Below are positions 9,018 to 17,201 of a stretch of 64,000 nt of DNA, in pieces. The notes beneath the pieces were generated by a model that was given only the letters and a program-made list of their open reading frames with translations, did not search any database and was not told the DNA's origin. Source of the stretch: an uncultured Bacteroidales bacterium (lineage in GTDB: Bacteria; Bacteroidota; Bacteroidia; Bacteroidales; P3); the NCBI GenBank assembly GCA_937886715.1, contig CAKZZD010000017.1:62001-126000 (forward strand), read 5' to 3'. How positions within the stretch are numbered: position 1 is the stretch's first letter; each line of letters opens with the position of its first letter. The position numbers and the translations under genes are program-made.

Positions 9018-9626
9018 TTATTCGTCGCGTTTGCGCTTGAACCATTCGACAAACTTGGGCAGGTCGTCGCACGACTGGAATCCCTGCTTGAATGGTTCGT
9101 CGGGCACATCGGCGGTTTCAAGGTATCCCACCAGTGTAGCGCAGTCGAACTCTCCGATCAGTGCCTCGATAGTGACGTACACGCCCACTTGGAAATCTTC
9201 GTCGTCCGGTTTATTGCCTTCGACGGCGATGCGAAGTCCCAGCATCTCCGGTTCCTCTTCGCACTCCAGCTGCTCGAAATACATCTTGCGGGTGTCGAAC
9301 AGGTAGTGGTCGAATCTCACCCTGAGTCCGGTGCCCATAGGTTGTTTGAAGGCCACGAACTCCCACCAGTCGAGGTCTGGAGCGGCATCCACCAGCTCCA
9401 CCACATACCTGAACAGGTCGGTGTCGCCCTCGGCGCTGAATGTCACGGTGCGGCCTTGCGGCGAAGGGGCGCTCATCTCGTAGCTCAGGCCGTTGCAGTA
9501 GGCGGTCAGTTGCTGCTGCAGTTCCTCCAGCAGGGCCGTCTGCTCTTTTTCCTCCATGTCGCCCAAGGCGATCAATTGTTCGTTGTGATCCTGGAACCAT
9601 TGCCAGAATTTCTCTGTCTTTTCCAT
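9018..9626 (-). CDS. Acidic cytosolic protein of unknown function
   Basis: A 202-residue, strongly acidic protein starting MEKTEKFWQWFQDH and ending FVEWFKRKRDE. It has no signal peptide or membrane segment. The FWxWF opening, central DLDWWEFVAFKQP and the late VEWFKRKRDE resemble uncharacterised Bacteroidetes proteins, but I cannot assign a numbered family. It is the first gene of a three-gene set with the small membrane protein and sialidase, and begins 22 bp after murB on the same strand, so one transcript from the MATE gene through the sialidase is plausible. Confidence 0.75.
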   Translation of the reverse strand: MEKTEKFWQWFQDHNEQLIALGDMEEKEQTALLEELQQQLTAYCNGLSYEMSAPSPQGRTVTFSAEGDTDLFRYVVELVDAAPDLDWWEFVAFKQPMGTGLRVRFDHYLFDTRKMYFEQLECEEEPEMLGLRIAVEGNKPDDEDFQVGVYVTIEALIGEFDCATLVGYLETADVPDEPFKQGFQSCDDLPKFVEWFKRKRDE

Positions 9627-9648
9627 ATTCGGTCCGCTATTATGGTGT

Positions 9649-10638
9649 TTATATTATGATTGCTTCGGGAGTCAGCGCGATGCCGTATTTCTCTTTCACG
9701 TCGCACACGATGGCCCTGGCCAGAGCCACCACTTCGTCGCCGGTGCACCCGCCGGTGTTGTAGAGCACCAAGGCTTGTTTCGGCCACACGCCGGCGCGTC
9801 CCATGGTGCGTCCTTTCCAGCCGGCACGGTCGATAAGCCATCCGGCCGACAGCTTGTAGCCTTCCCCGGGGCCTTCTGCCGCATGGGCCTGCGGCATGTC
9901 GGGATATGCGGTGCGCAACCGCTCCCAGGTGGCCTTGTCGACGATGGGATTTTTGAAAAAACTGCCTGCCGACCCGTGTTCCTCCGGGCGCGGCAGCTTG
10001 CCCCACCGCAGGTCGGCAATCGACTGCCGCATCTCGTCGGCGGTGGCGTGCGGCACACCCTCCAGAGCCTTGTATGTCAGCACCGGCTGGTATTGCGAAT
10101 GCAACTTGAACGTCACCCTCAGCACCAGGTAGCGTCCGTGGCTTTGCTTGAACATCGAGTCGCGGTAGGAAAAGCCGCAACCGGCATTGTCGAAACGGCA
10201 TATCTGTCCCGTGGCCGTATCGTATGCTTCGACGCTTTCCACCATGTCCTTGGCCTCGATTCCGTAGGCACCCACGTTCTGCACCACCGCCGCACCCACT
10301 GTGCCCGGGATGGCGGTGAGGTTCTCCAGTCCGTAGAGCCCTTTTTGCAGTGTAGTCGCTATCAGATCGTCCATCACCCATCCGGCATCGGCCGTCACGC
10401 GGCAATCCCCTTCCTCGGCCAGCCCGTCCATCGTCACCCTCACCACCGTGCCGTCATAGTCGGCCGTGAACACCACATCGCTTCCGCTGCCGAGCACAAG
10501 GCACTTGTCTTCCCGCAGGATGCGGCCGGCCTCACCGAGGCAGTCGCCCACCGATTCCACCTCCACCATCCTGCTTGCGCGTACATCGATGCCGAAGGTG
10601 TTGTAGCCTTTCAGCGATACGTTCTCCTTGATCCTCAT
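9649..10638 (-). CDS. murB: UDP-N-acetylenolpyruvoylglucosamine reductase
   Basis: A 329-residue FAD enzyme that reduces UDP-GlcNAc-enolpyruvate to UDP-MurNAc in peptidoglycan synthesis. The N-terminal NTFGIDV, the FAD-binding LGSGSDVVF and the IPGTVGAAVVQNVGAYG region are characteristic, and the active-site serine stretch GSAGSFFKNP is present. The length and YRDSMFK segment suggest the E. coli-like (type I) form. The start ATG overlaps the stop of the upstream MATE gene by the ATGA arrangement, indicating translational coupling. Confidence 0.97.
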   Translation of the reverse strand: MRIKENVSLKGYNTFGIDVRASRMVEVESVGDCLGEAGRILREDKCLVLGSGSDVVFTADYDGTVVRVTMDGLAEEGDCRVTADAGWVMDDLIATTLQKGLYGLENLTAIPGTVGAAVVQNVGAYGIEAKDMVESVEAYDTATGQICRFDNAGCGFSYRDSMFKQSHGRYLVLRVTFKLHSQYQPVLTYKALEGVPHATADEMRQSIADLRWGKLPRPEEHGSAGSFFKNPIVDKATWERLRTAYPDMPQAHAAEGPGEGYKLSAGWLIDRAGWKGRTMGRAGVWPKQALVLYNTGGCTGDEVVALARAIVCDVKEKYGIALTPEAIII

Positions 10639-12065
10639 TTTTCAGTCACGCTTGTCTCTTCGTCCGTTTTGGGTCCGGCCTCTTTGCGCGGCTTGCGTAC
10701 GAGGGCCACATAGCCCGGTCGGAACACCTTCAGCTGTGTGCTCAGCAGCACTGCCGCCAGCACCGCACCCAGCACGTCGCATATCGTGCAGGTCAGCCAC
10801 ACGCCGGTCAGGCCGTCGCCGCCATTGTTCACATAGATCATCGGCACAATGAACATCAGCGGTATCAGGAACAGCACCTGGCGCGACAGGCTGGTGGTGA
10901 TGGCGATCCAGGGCTTGTCTATCGACTGGAAGAACTGCGAGTTGGTGATCGTGAAGGCTATCAGCGGCATCATCACGTTCAGGTAGCGCATCGCCGGCAC
11001 GCCCAGGTCAAGCAGCTCGTCGCTGTCGGTGAAAGCACGCAATATCAGGCGCGGGATGAATATCGCCAGCAGGGTGCCTATCGTGCCTACAATCAGCGAC
11101 ACGCGCATCGTCAGCGTGAACACGTGCTTCAGCCTGTCGCTGTGTCCGGCGCCGTAGTTGTAGCCGGCGATGGGCTGCATGCCCTGGCACAGACCCAGGA
11201 TGAACATCACCATGAAGGCGCCGAAGGTGTTGACAATGCCGTAGGCTCCCACCGCAAGGTCGCCGCCGTAGCGGATCAGCTGGCGGTTGAGCAGCGCCAC
11301 CACAAACGAGGCGGCAAAGTTCATCAGGAACGGGCTCATGCCGATCAGCAGCACGTTGCGGAAGATATACAGTTTGGGCGCCCAGGCGTGGCGTTTGAAG
11401 CGAATGAACGACGACGGCTGCAGGAAATGCACCACGGCAATCACCGCCGTGGTGAACATCGACAGGGTGGTGGCCCATGCCGCTCCACCGATGCCCCAGC
11501 CGAACACGCTGATGAATAGCGCATCGAGGAAAATGTTCAGCACCGCGCCGCCGGCCATGATCCACATGCTCTTGGTGGGATAGCCCGAAGCGCGGATCAG
11601 ACCCGTCAGGTTGAACGTGATCGTGGTGAAAAACATGCCCGGCAGCACAATCTGCATATATTCGCGGGCATAGCTTATCGTGTCGGGCGAGGCTCCGAAC
11701 AGCTCCAGTATGCGGTCCATGAACAGGTAGCCCCCGGTGACGAACAGGAAGCCGAAGAAAAAGGTGAGCAGCATGCTGTTGCCCAATATCTTCTCGGCCC
11801 AGCGCACGTCTTTGCGCCCGAGCACAATGCTCATTCGCGACGAGGCGCCCACGCCCACCAGCGAGCCCAGCGCATGGATGATGTTCATGATCGGCATCGT
11901 GATGGCCAGTCCGGCAATGGCAAGGGCCCCCACATACTGGCCCAGAAACACGCGGTCCACGATGTTGTATATCGACGCCACCACCTGCGTGATCACGGCA
12001 GGCAGCGCATAGGTGAGCAGCAGCGAACCTATCGGTTTGGTTTCCAATTCTTTTACTCTATCCAT
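10635..12065 (-). CDS. MATE family multidrug/sodium exporter
   Basis: A 476-residue integral membrane protein with about 12 transmembrane segments. It opens with the family's N-terminal phrase PIGSLLLTYALPAVI, followed by YNIVDRVFLGQYVG. A second half with ITNSQFFQSIDKPW matches the internal repeat of MATE transporters, which export cationic compounds against Na+ or H+. The C-terminal 30 residues are charged and cytosolic. The substrate cannot be told from sequence. It is the first gene of a unit with murB. Its upstream region holds the large repeat element B. Confidence 0.92.
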   Translation of the reverse strand: MDRVKELETKPIGSLLLTYALPAVITQVVASIYNIVDRVFLGQYVGALAIAGLAITMPIMNIIHALGSLVGVGASSRMSIVLGRKDVRWAEKILGNSMLLTFFFGFLFVTGGYLFMDRILELFGASPDTISYAREYMQIVLPGMFFTTITFNLTGLIRASGYPTKSMWIMAGGAVLNIFLDALFISVFGWGIGGAAWATTLSMFTTAVIAVVHFLQPSSFIRFKRHAWAPKLYIFRNVLLIGMSPFLMNFAASFVVALLNRQLIRYGGDLAVGAYGIVNTFGAFMVMFILGLCQGMQPIAGYNYGAGHSDRLKHVFTLTMRVSLIVGTIGTLLAIFIPRLILRAFTDSDELLDLGVPAMRYLNVMMPLIAFTITNSQFFQSIDKPWIAITTSLSRQVLFLIPLMFIVPMIYVNNGGDGLTGVWLTCTICDVLGAVLAAVLLSTQLKVFRPGYVALVRKPRKEAGPKTDEETSVTEK

Positions 12066-12211
12066 CCTTTGTTGTCTCTTTTGACGATGGTCGTTTGTTA
12101 ATGTCTTAAATTATCATAACGCTGATTTTGCCGTTTTATTATGTCGGCGACCCCGGCAAATTGAAAAATAGGATCGGACTGCCGCAGGCACCGTTTCCCC
12201 ACTGCCGTTGC

Positions 12212-12308
12212 ATGTCTGATGGATGTCTGATGGATGTCTGATGGATGTCTGTTGTACGAACTTTTTTCGTACAACAGTCGTACAACAGACGTACTACAGT
12301 CGGACAGG
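12212..12308. repeat. 11-bp-phased palindromic element B
   Basis: Left side: three exact tandem copies of ATGTCTGATGG (12212-12244) and a variant ATGTCTGTTGT (12245-12255). Centre: CTGTTGTACGAA (12249-12260) pairs perfectly with TTCGTACAACAG (12266-12277) around a 5-nt loop. Right side: ACAACAGTCGT (12271-12281), ACAACAGACGT (12282-12292) and ACTACAGTCGG (12293-12303). Left units are degenerate reverse complements of right units, so the 11-bp period runs in register through both arms. The element lies in the 337-bp gap between the DUF3857 gene and the MATE gene, nearest the MATE start. Apart from this element and the terminator at 12337-12372, the gap shows nothing else. Confidence 0.75.
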
Positions 12309-12336
12309 GTGGGGAGGGGGCGTGGTGCCATTGTGC

Positions 12337-12372
12337 AAAAAAAAGCCTGGGGCGGCCGCCAAAGCGGCCGCC
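12337..12372 (-). terminator. Intrinsic terminator after the DUF3857 gene
   Basis: On the minus strand GGCGGCCGC, a 4-nt loop and GCGGCCGCC (12351-12359 with 12364-12372) form a 9-bp GC stem, followed by a run of eight T (A 12337-12344 on plus). It is 30 bp past the stop of the 12403-13875 gene. Confidence 0.85.
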
Positions 12373-12402
12373 ACCGGCTCATAGTGCCGTTGTAGGCGGC
12401 GG

Positions 12403-13875
12403 CTATTTGTTCTGCATCAGTATCTTGTCGGTGCCCTGCCAGATGGCCAGCAGCTGGCGGTAGCGGGCATATTCGCTGGCCGGAATCACACTCTTGTCGA
12501 GCACCAGCCGGCGCACCACGCGCAGCTTCTTGCCGCTCTGCTTCACCTGGACCGACACGTGGCCTATGCCGTTGTGGTTGAGGCTGTGCTCGATGGCGTC
12601 GCCCACCATCTTCATGCCTTTGGGCAGGGTGTAGGTGATGTCGCTCTGCAGGTTGCATGCCGTGCTCTGCAGGGGGGCACTGCGCGCCAGGGAAAGGTTG
12701 CGGATGTCGACGGCAGGCGAGCCGGGCACTTTTTGCAGGAGCAAGTGGAAGAAGCCGTCTTCTAGTGTGTCGAATTCCGGGTCGAGGGTGGCCTTCTGAT
12801 CGAGTTTGTTCACCTCGTCCTTGGCTTCGCCGTAGATTTCGGCAGGACCTTTGTGGCGCACGCTGAGGCGGTATTCGAGGGTGTCGATCAGCACGCTGAC
12901 ATGCTCGGCATCGTCGCCGGACACCTGGGCATTGAATCCCATCTCGTTGAGCATGGCGGCGAGCAGCACAGCCTTGTCGGTGGGTGTGCCGCAGCCGCTC
13001 TGCCACACCTGTGCGGCGGTGGTGTGGGTGTAGCCCAGCATGGCTGGGGGCAAGTCGTTGAGGTGGATGTTGTCGACCACAAAGTCGCGGATCGAGGCTA
13101 TGTTTTTGCGAGCGTCGCCGCTCTGCATCACCATGCCTGCCACATCGCCGGCAGCGGCAAGGCCGTCGCGGTTGAAGGCGGGGGTGAATTCAGGCACGCC
13201 GTTGTAGAAATGCAGGATGGGGTAGAGCTGTGCCGGGGCAGGCAGATAGCTGTCGGAGAATGTCTGCGGCAGGTTGTCCATGCTCAGGCGGTAGCTGTTT
13301 TGGGTGCGGCTCTCGTTGGGGGTGACGTCCACCACCTTGGGGTTGCTGAGTGTGACGTTCAGGTCGTGGCCTTCGGGCACGGTGACGTTCACCTCCAGGT
13401 GCTCCACGGGGCATTCTTTCATCAGCGGCAGCGTGACGCTGACAAGGTCGTAGCGGCGGTGGATGGTGTAGTCGACCACAATGGTGCAGCCTATTTCCAT
13501 GCCGGTGTGCACCATGGCCAGTTCGCGGATGTGGTTGAAGCGGCCGCAGTCGGCGCATTGCGAGGGCAGCTGGTAGATAAAGGCGTTCTGGGGCATGTCG
13601 ACGCGGGTGCCGTCGTGCTGGATGGTGTACACCTCGTTGATGGTGAGGGCTTCCAGGTCGGGGTTGTAGGTGACGAATGTCTCACCCTTGTCGGCATAGG
13701 CGGTGAGGGCGCGGTTGCGCAGGATCTGCACTTCGTGGCGGTAGTGGTAGTCGCTCGTGCCGTCGGCGTTGACAGTCCAGTCGTAGCGCAACAGTTTGTA
13801 CACGGCATCGGGGTTTTGTGCTCCGGCGGTGCTGAAGGCGAGCGCCGCAATGGCTATAATCAATATTTTTTTCAT
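12403..13875 (-). CDS. Secreted DUF3857/transglutaminase-like protein, probably degenerate active site
   Basis: A 490-residue exported protein with signal peptide (1-19, ending TAGAQ). Residues about 30-210 look like the DUF3857 beta-domain. A transglutaminase-like core follows, with the Cys in SGCGTPTDKAVLLAAML (about residues 290-306) and a His in DAEHVSVLID. The third residue of the Cys-His-Asp triad, normally in an LDPT-type strand, is not evident: the stretch reads YRLSVRHKGP. A C-terminal beta domain (about 380-480) matches the DUF3858-type tail. It lies 11 bp downstream of a paralogue with an intact triad, on the same strand. A role in protein-protein interaction, not catalysis, is possible. 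Confidence 0.7.
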   Translation of the reverse strand: MKKILIIAIAALAFSTAGAQNPDAVYKLLRYDWTVNADGTSDYHYRHEVQILRNRALTAYADKGETFVTYNPDLEALTINEVYTIQHDGTRVDMPQNAFIYQLPSQCADCGRFNHIRELAMVHTGMEIGCTIVVDYTIHRRYDLVSVTLPLMKECPVEHLEVNVTVPEGHDLNVTLSNPKVVDVTPNESRTQNSYRLSMDNLPQTFSDSYLPAPAQLYPILHFYNGVPEFTPAFNRDGLAAAGDVAGMVMQSGDARKNIASIRDFVVDNIHLNDLPPAMLGYTHTTAAQVWQSGCGTPTDKAVLLAAMLNEMGFNAQVSGDDAEHVSVLIDTLEYRLSVRHKGPAEIYGEAKDEVNKLDQKATLDPEFDTLEDGFFHLLLQKVPGSPAVDIRNLSLARSAPLQSTACNLQSDITYTLPKGMKMVGDAIEHSLNHNGIGHVSVQVKQSGKKLRVVRRLVLDKSVIPASEYARYRQLLAIWQGTDKILMQNK

Positions 13876-13886
13876 GGTATGTCTGC

Positions 13887-15875
13887 TTATTTGGTCAGGA
13901 TGACGGGCGTTTCAGCCAGTTTGAGTTGTGCCATTGCCGAGGCGCGGAAGGGCATCCAGTCGGCGGCTTCGTAGCGGCGTTTGCTGAAGATGGCTTGTTC
14001 GCCGAAGGTCAGCGTGTTGCCCTGCATTTGGAATCCACAGCCGAAGCTGGCGGCGGGGTCGGCGATGCCGTCCACCATGGGATAGTGGAAACGCGTGGGC
14101 GCGAAGGGCAGGGTGATCGACTCGTGGATCTGCACCATGCGCGAGCATCGGTCGCTGAACGGCTGTGTGCGCTCGGCCTGGCTGAAGTCGAAGTAGAGGT
14201 GGCCCATGGCGCGGCTGAAGAAGTTGCGTGCCGTGAGGGGGATGAATTCGATGACGTCCTTGCTGACCACGGCATAGTTGGGGATGCGGTAGCTGTAGGT
14301 GATCTTGACGGGCTGCTCGAGGTAGCGGTCGGGATCGGTGTATTGGATGTCGAGGATTTCGGCGTTGGGGGCGATTTTGAGCAGCTCCAGCTCGAGGTTG
14401 CGGCGCCATTCGCTCTGGCGGGCGCTGAAGATACCGCGCACGGCAGCGTCGCTTTGGCCCTCGGCGGTGATGCTGATGATGCCGGTGAGGGTGCCGTCGG
14501 AGGCGATGTTGCTGGTGCCGTCGATGCGGATGTAGTGGTCTTCGGCGGGCGAGATGGGCGTTTCCATCAGGTCGCAGCCCTCGGCGGTGCCGATCAGGTA
14601 GCCCTGCTGTTGTTCGGCGCTGCTCCACAGTTCACGCACGTTGGGTACCCATGTGGGGTCTAGCATGCGGAACGAGCCGTCGCGCAGCTGCACGGCGCAC
14701 ACCGAATGGTTGAACTGGTCGGCAGGGATGCGGTCGATGCGCTCGCCGGCCATGGTCATGGCGGCGTAGGCTTTGAAACCAGCGGCACGCAACATGCCGA
14801 TCAGCGTCGAGGCTTTGTCTTTGCAAACGCCGCATCGGTCGGTGAAGTTCATCTCGGCGTTGTGCAGGGTGAATCCTTCGCCTTCACCCATCGAGATGCC
14901 GGCATAGCGGATGTTGTCGGCCACCCAGTGGGTGAGAATGCTGATCGAGTCGAGCTCGTCTTTGGCGTTGCGCACCAGTTCGTCTACCTTCTTCTGCATG
15001 GCGGGGGTGGGCACGAAGCTGCCGTAGTCCTCGTTGACGCCGAAGAACCAGCGGCTTTTGGCCTGCCAGTCGGGGCTGGTGGAAAGCAGCAGCTTGCACT
15101 GGATGTCGTTGTTGGCCCAGGCGCGGGGTTCGCGCTTGAGGGGCATGATGTCGTCTTTGCTGAAGGTGTACAGCGTGCGGCCTTCCTCGTCGGCGGCTTC
15201 CTGGCGCACGGTGAGCTCGCCGTTGTAGACGTGGTAGCGCAGGTGCTTGCTGTCGAGGATGTTGACCTGATACACTTTGTGCAGCACCGGCTGGTCGCTC
15301 CAGAAGGGGACGATGTCGTAGAAATGGCCCTTCATGGGAGGAATATACCGGGCGTCGTCCTCAGGCATGCCGGCAAAGGTGGCGTTGAGGCTGCCGGTGT
15401 TGTCGGCCAGCAGGGCGTAGGTGTAGCCTTTCTTGTAGGTCCACACTTCCAGTTCGTCGAGCTGGTCCAGATGGCCCACCTCCACCATCTTTTGGCTGGC
15501 GCCCCAATAAATCATGCGGGCGGGGGCGACGTAGTCGTAGACTTCCTTGTTGCCTTTGCGTCCGGGCCACACCAGGGTGTCGGTGGTGCCGGTGCTTGCG
15601 CGGTGAACCAGCACGCGCTCGATTTCGCAGTAGGCCGACAGGGGATCATAGTCGATTTTGTATGTGCTCAGACCGGCACATCCCGCCAGCGAGATGGGGC
15701 GTATGCGCTTGTGGGTGAGTATATGGCTCAGCCCCGACTCTTCCATGTACACGCCTGTAGAGTCGAACAGGGTGAGGGTGTTGCTTCCAGGATAGCGCGG
15801 CAGGGCGTTGTGCTGGGCCGACGCAAAGGAAACGGCCATGCCGGCAATGGCTAAAAATAATAAGCTTTTTTTCAT
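13887..15875 (-). CDS. Secreted DUF3857 and transglutaminase-domain protein
   Basis: A 662-residue exported protein. The start is the ATG at 15873-15875, which gives a clear signal peptide (MKKSLLFLAIAGMAVSFASA); 20 further in-frame codons upstream are not signal-like. An N-terminal DUF3857-type beta domain is followed by a transglutaminase-like core with all triad elements: Cys in CGVCKDKASTLIGML, His in FNHSVCAVQL and Asp in RMLDPTW. A beta-rich C-terminal domain (about 440-650) completes it. Family members act as periplasmic or surface amidotransferases or proteases; the substrate is unknown. It forms an adjacent paralogous pair with the next gene (11-bp gap). Confidence 0.82.
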   Translation of the reverse strand: MKKSLLFLAIAGMAVSFASAQHNALPRYPGSNTLTLFDSTGVYMEESGLSHILTHKRIRPISLAGCAGLSTYKIDYDPLSAYCEIERVLVHRASTGTTDTLVWPGRKGNKEVYDYVAPARMIYWGASQKMVEVGHLDQLDELEVWTYKKGYTYALLADNTGSLNATFAGMPEDDARYIPPMKGHFYDIVPFWSDQPVLHKVYQVNILDSKHLRYHVYNGELTVRQEAADEEGRTLYTFSKDDIMPLKREPRAWANNDIQCKLLLSTSPDWQAKSRWFFGVNEDYGSFVPTPAMQKKVDELVRNAKDELDSISILTHWVADNIRYAGISMGEGEGFTLHNAEMNFTDRCGVCKDKASTLIGMLRAAGFKAYAAMTMAGERIDRIPADQFNHSVCAVQLRDGSFRMLDPTWVPNVRELWSSAEQQQGYLIGTAEGCDLMETPISPAEDHYIRIDGTSNIASDGTLTGIISITAEGQSDAAVRGIFSARQSEWRRNLELELLKIAPNAEILDIQYTDPDRYLEQPVKITYSYRIPNYAVVSKDVIEFIPLTARNFFSRAMGHLYFDFSQAERTQPFSDRCSRMVQIHESITLPFAPTRFHYPMVDGIADPAASFGCGFQMQGNTLTFGEQAIFSKRRYEAADWMPFRASAMAQLKLAETPVILTK

Positions 15876-15897
15876 GACAGGGTTCTGAAGGTTGGGT

Positions 15898-16356
15898 TTA
15901 TAGCACCGATGCGGCACCAGCGATGATGGCCACAATGAATATCATGATCATGAGGCAGATCATCACGATGCAGAGGATGCCGTAGAATTTCCAATAGCTC
16001 TTGGTGTTGCGGAGAAAACGTGCTGCCGCCTCGTTGCTGTTCAACGCCACAGCCGATTCGGCCGCTTGGGCGCCTCGCAGCATATACACCACCATGGGCA
16101 CGTACAACAGGGAGCAAATCAGGTAGACAATGCCCATGGAGGCACCGCCCATCTGAGCCATCCCCTCCGGCATTCCGGCCATCTCCATTACGTCGGCGCT
16201 GGACAGGGCGTCGCCGGCCACGAACATGATGATGGCTCCCATCACCATCAGCACGATTCCGATGATGCCGAGAATGCCGAAAAACTTGTACCAGCGGCCG
16301 GTACTGGACACATACTGTTTCACTTCTTCCTGGAGTTGAATGTTTTGCTCTTCCAT
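15898..16356 (-). CDS. Small membrane protein, DUF5362-like
   Basis: About 152 residues from the ATG at 16354-16356. This start is preferred over upstream ones because a -7 promoter box sits at 16386-16393, inside any longer frame. A cytosolic N-terminus is followed by transmembrane segments at about 25-47, 70-90 and 125-150; the middle stretch MEMAGMPEGMAQMGG is Met/Gly rich. The layout and the repeated YKFFGILGIIGI / YWKFYGILCIVMI halves resemble the DUF5362 membrane family of Bacteroidetes. Function unknown. The gene ends 22 bp before the transglutaminase gene. Confidence 0.65.
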   Translation of the reverse strand: MEEQNIQLQEEVKQYVSSTGRWYKFFGILGIIGIVLMVMGAIIMFVAGDALSSADVMEMAGMPEGMAQMGGASMGIVYLICSLLYVPMVVYMLRGAQAAESAVALNSNEAAARFLRNTKSYWKFYGILCIVMICLMIMIFIVAIIAGAASVL

Positions 16357-16385
16357 AATGGTTCGTGTTTTAAGATTTGACACTG

Positions 16386-16393
16386 CAAAAATA
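16386..16393 (-). promoter_or_regulatory. Bacteroidetes -7 box for the small membrane protein
   Basis: TATTTTTG on the minus strand. The -33 region is A/T-rich without a clear TTTG. It fixes the downstream start at 16356. Confidence 0.5.
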
Positions 16394-16468
16394 CAACTTT
16401 TTCCCGAATGGCGAAAGAGAATGTCGATATATTTCGTTAGACGGCTGTCAGTCAACGATTTATGAGAA

Positions 16469-16505
16469 TAAAAAAAGAAGTCCGCCCCACCGGAGTGGAG
16501 CGGAC
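16469..16505 (-). terminator. Intrinsic terminator after the small barrel gene
   Basis: GTCCGC-type arms 16480-16490 and 16495-16505 pair almost fully around a 4-nt loop, with a T-rich run on the minus strand at 16469-16477. It lies 35 bp past the stop of the 16541-17158 gene. Confidence 0.8.
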
Positions 16506-16540
16506 AGGAAATCGTTGATTCTGTGAATTGAAATCTCTGA

Positions 16541-17158
16541 TTAGAGGTTCAGGCCGAGGCCAACAAAGAGGCCGTTGGTCTTGAGTGTGCCATTGTCGGA
16601 CTTGTCGAGGTCCATCAGGCCGTAGTTGTAGCCTGCAAACACGCGGATGCTGTTGAAGGTGATGGCGCCGCCGATGGTGCCGCTGACGTTGAACTGGTTC
16701 ATGTTGCTGTCGTCACCATACCAGTTTACGGGGTCAAAGGTGTGCGACGAAGAACCACCGGAGACTTTGTAGGTGGTTTTGCCGCTCAGGGCATAAGTGA
16801 AGGTGGGACCAGCAAACACCGACAGCTTCACGGCGTTGCTCAGACGGAAACCGTAGTTGAACAGCAGGGGAATGTCGATGAGGTACTGCTGGTCGGTCTG
16901 AGTGGCTTTGACATCGAGGATTGTGGTCTCGGTGCTGCGGTTGTTCATGCGGAACTGTGCGCCGAGCGACAGGTTGATGTCGCCGCTCAGGTTGTAGTTG
17001 TAGTTCACTCCTGCAAAGAGACCAGTGTAGGCTGTCGAATTGTCGCCCACGACGAAGTTCTCGGGAGCATAACCCACGTTGATGCCAAGCTGGGCTTTAG
17101 CGTTGCCGGCGAAAAGCAGGGCGACAGCCAACGAGCAAAGTGCGATGATTTTTTTCAT
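16541..17158 (-). CDS. Small outer-membrane beta-barrel (porin-like) protein
   Basis: A 205-residue protein from the ATG at 17156-17158, with a signal peptide (1-23, ending GNAKAQ). Alternating strands such as YNLSGDINLSLGAQFRM, IPLLFNYGFRLSN and FNSIRVFAGYNYGLMDL end in an aromatic/Leu terminus (LFVGLGLNL), as in the eight-stranded outer-membrane barrel family (PF13568 type). Function is unknown; such barrels are abundant in Bacteroidales. It follows the acyl-CoA synthetase gene by 43 bp on the same strand and is closed by its own terminator. Confidence 0.8.
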   Translation of the reverse strand: MKKIIALCSLAVALLFAGNAKAQLGINVGYAPENFVVGDNSTAYTGLFAGVNYNYNLSGDINLSLGAQFRMNNRSTETTILDVKATQTDQQYLIDIPLLFNYGFRLSNAVKLSVFAGPTFTYALSGKTTYKVSGGSSSHTFDPVNWYGDDSNMNQFNVSGTIGGAITFNSIRVFAGYNYGLMDLDKSDNGTLKTNGLFVGLGLNL

Positions 17159-17201
17159 GATAATTGATTTTTTGGTTAAACTTGATGTGTTATTTGTGTG
17201 T

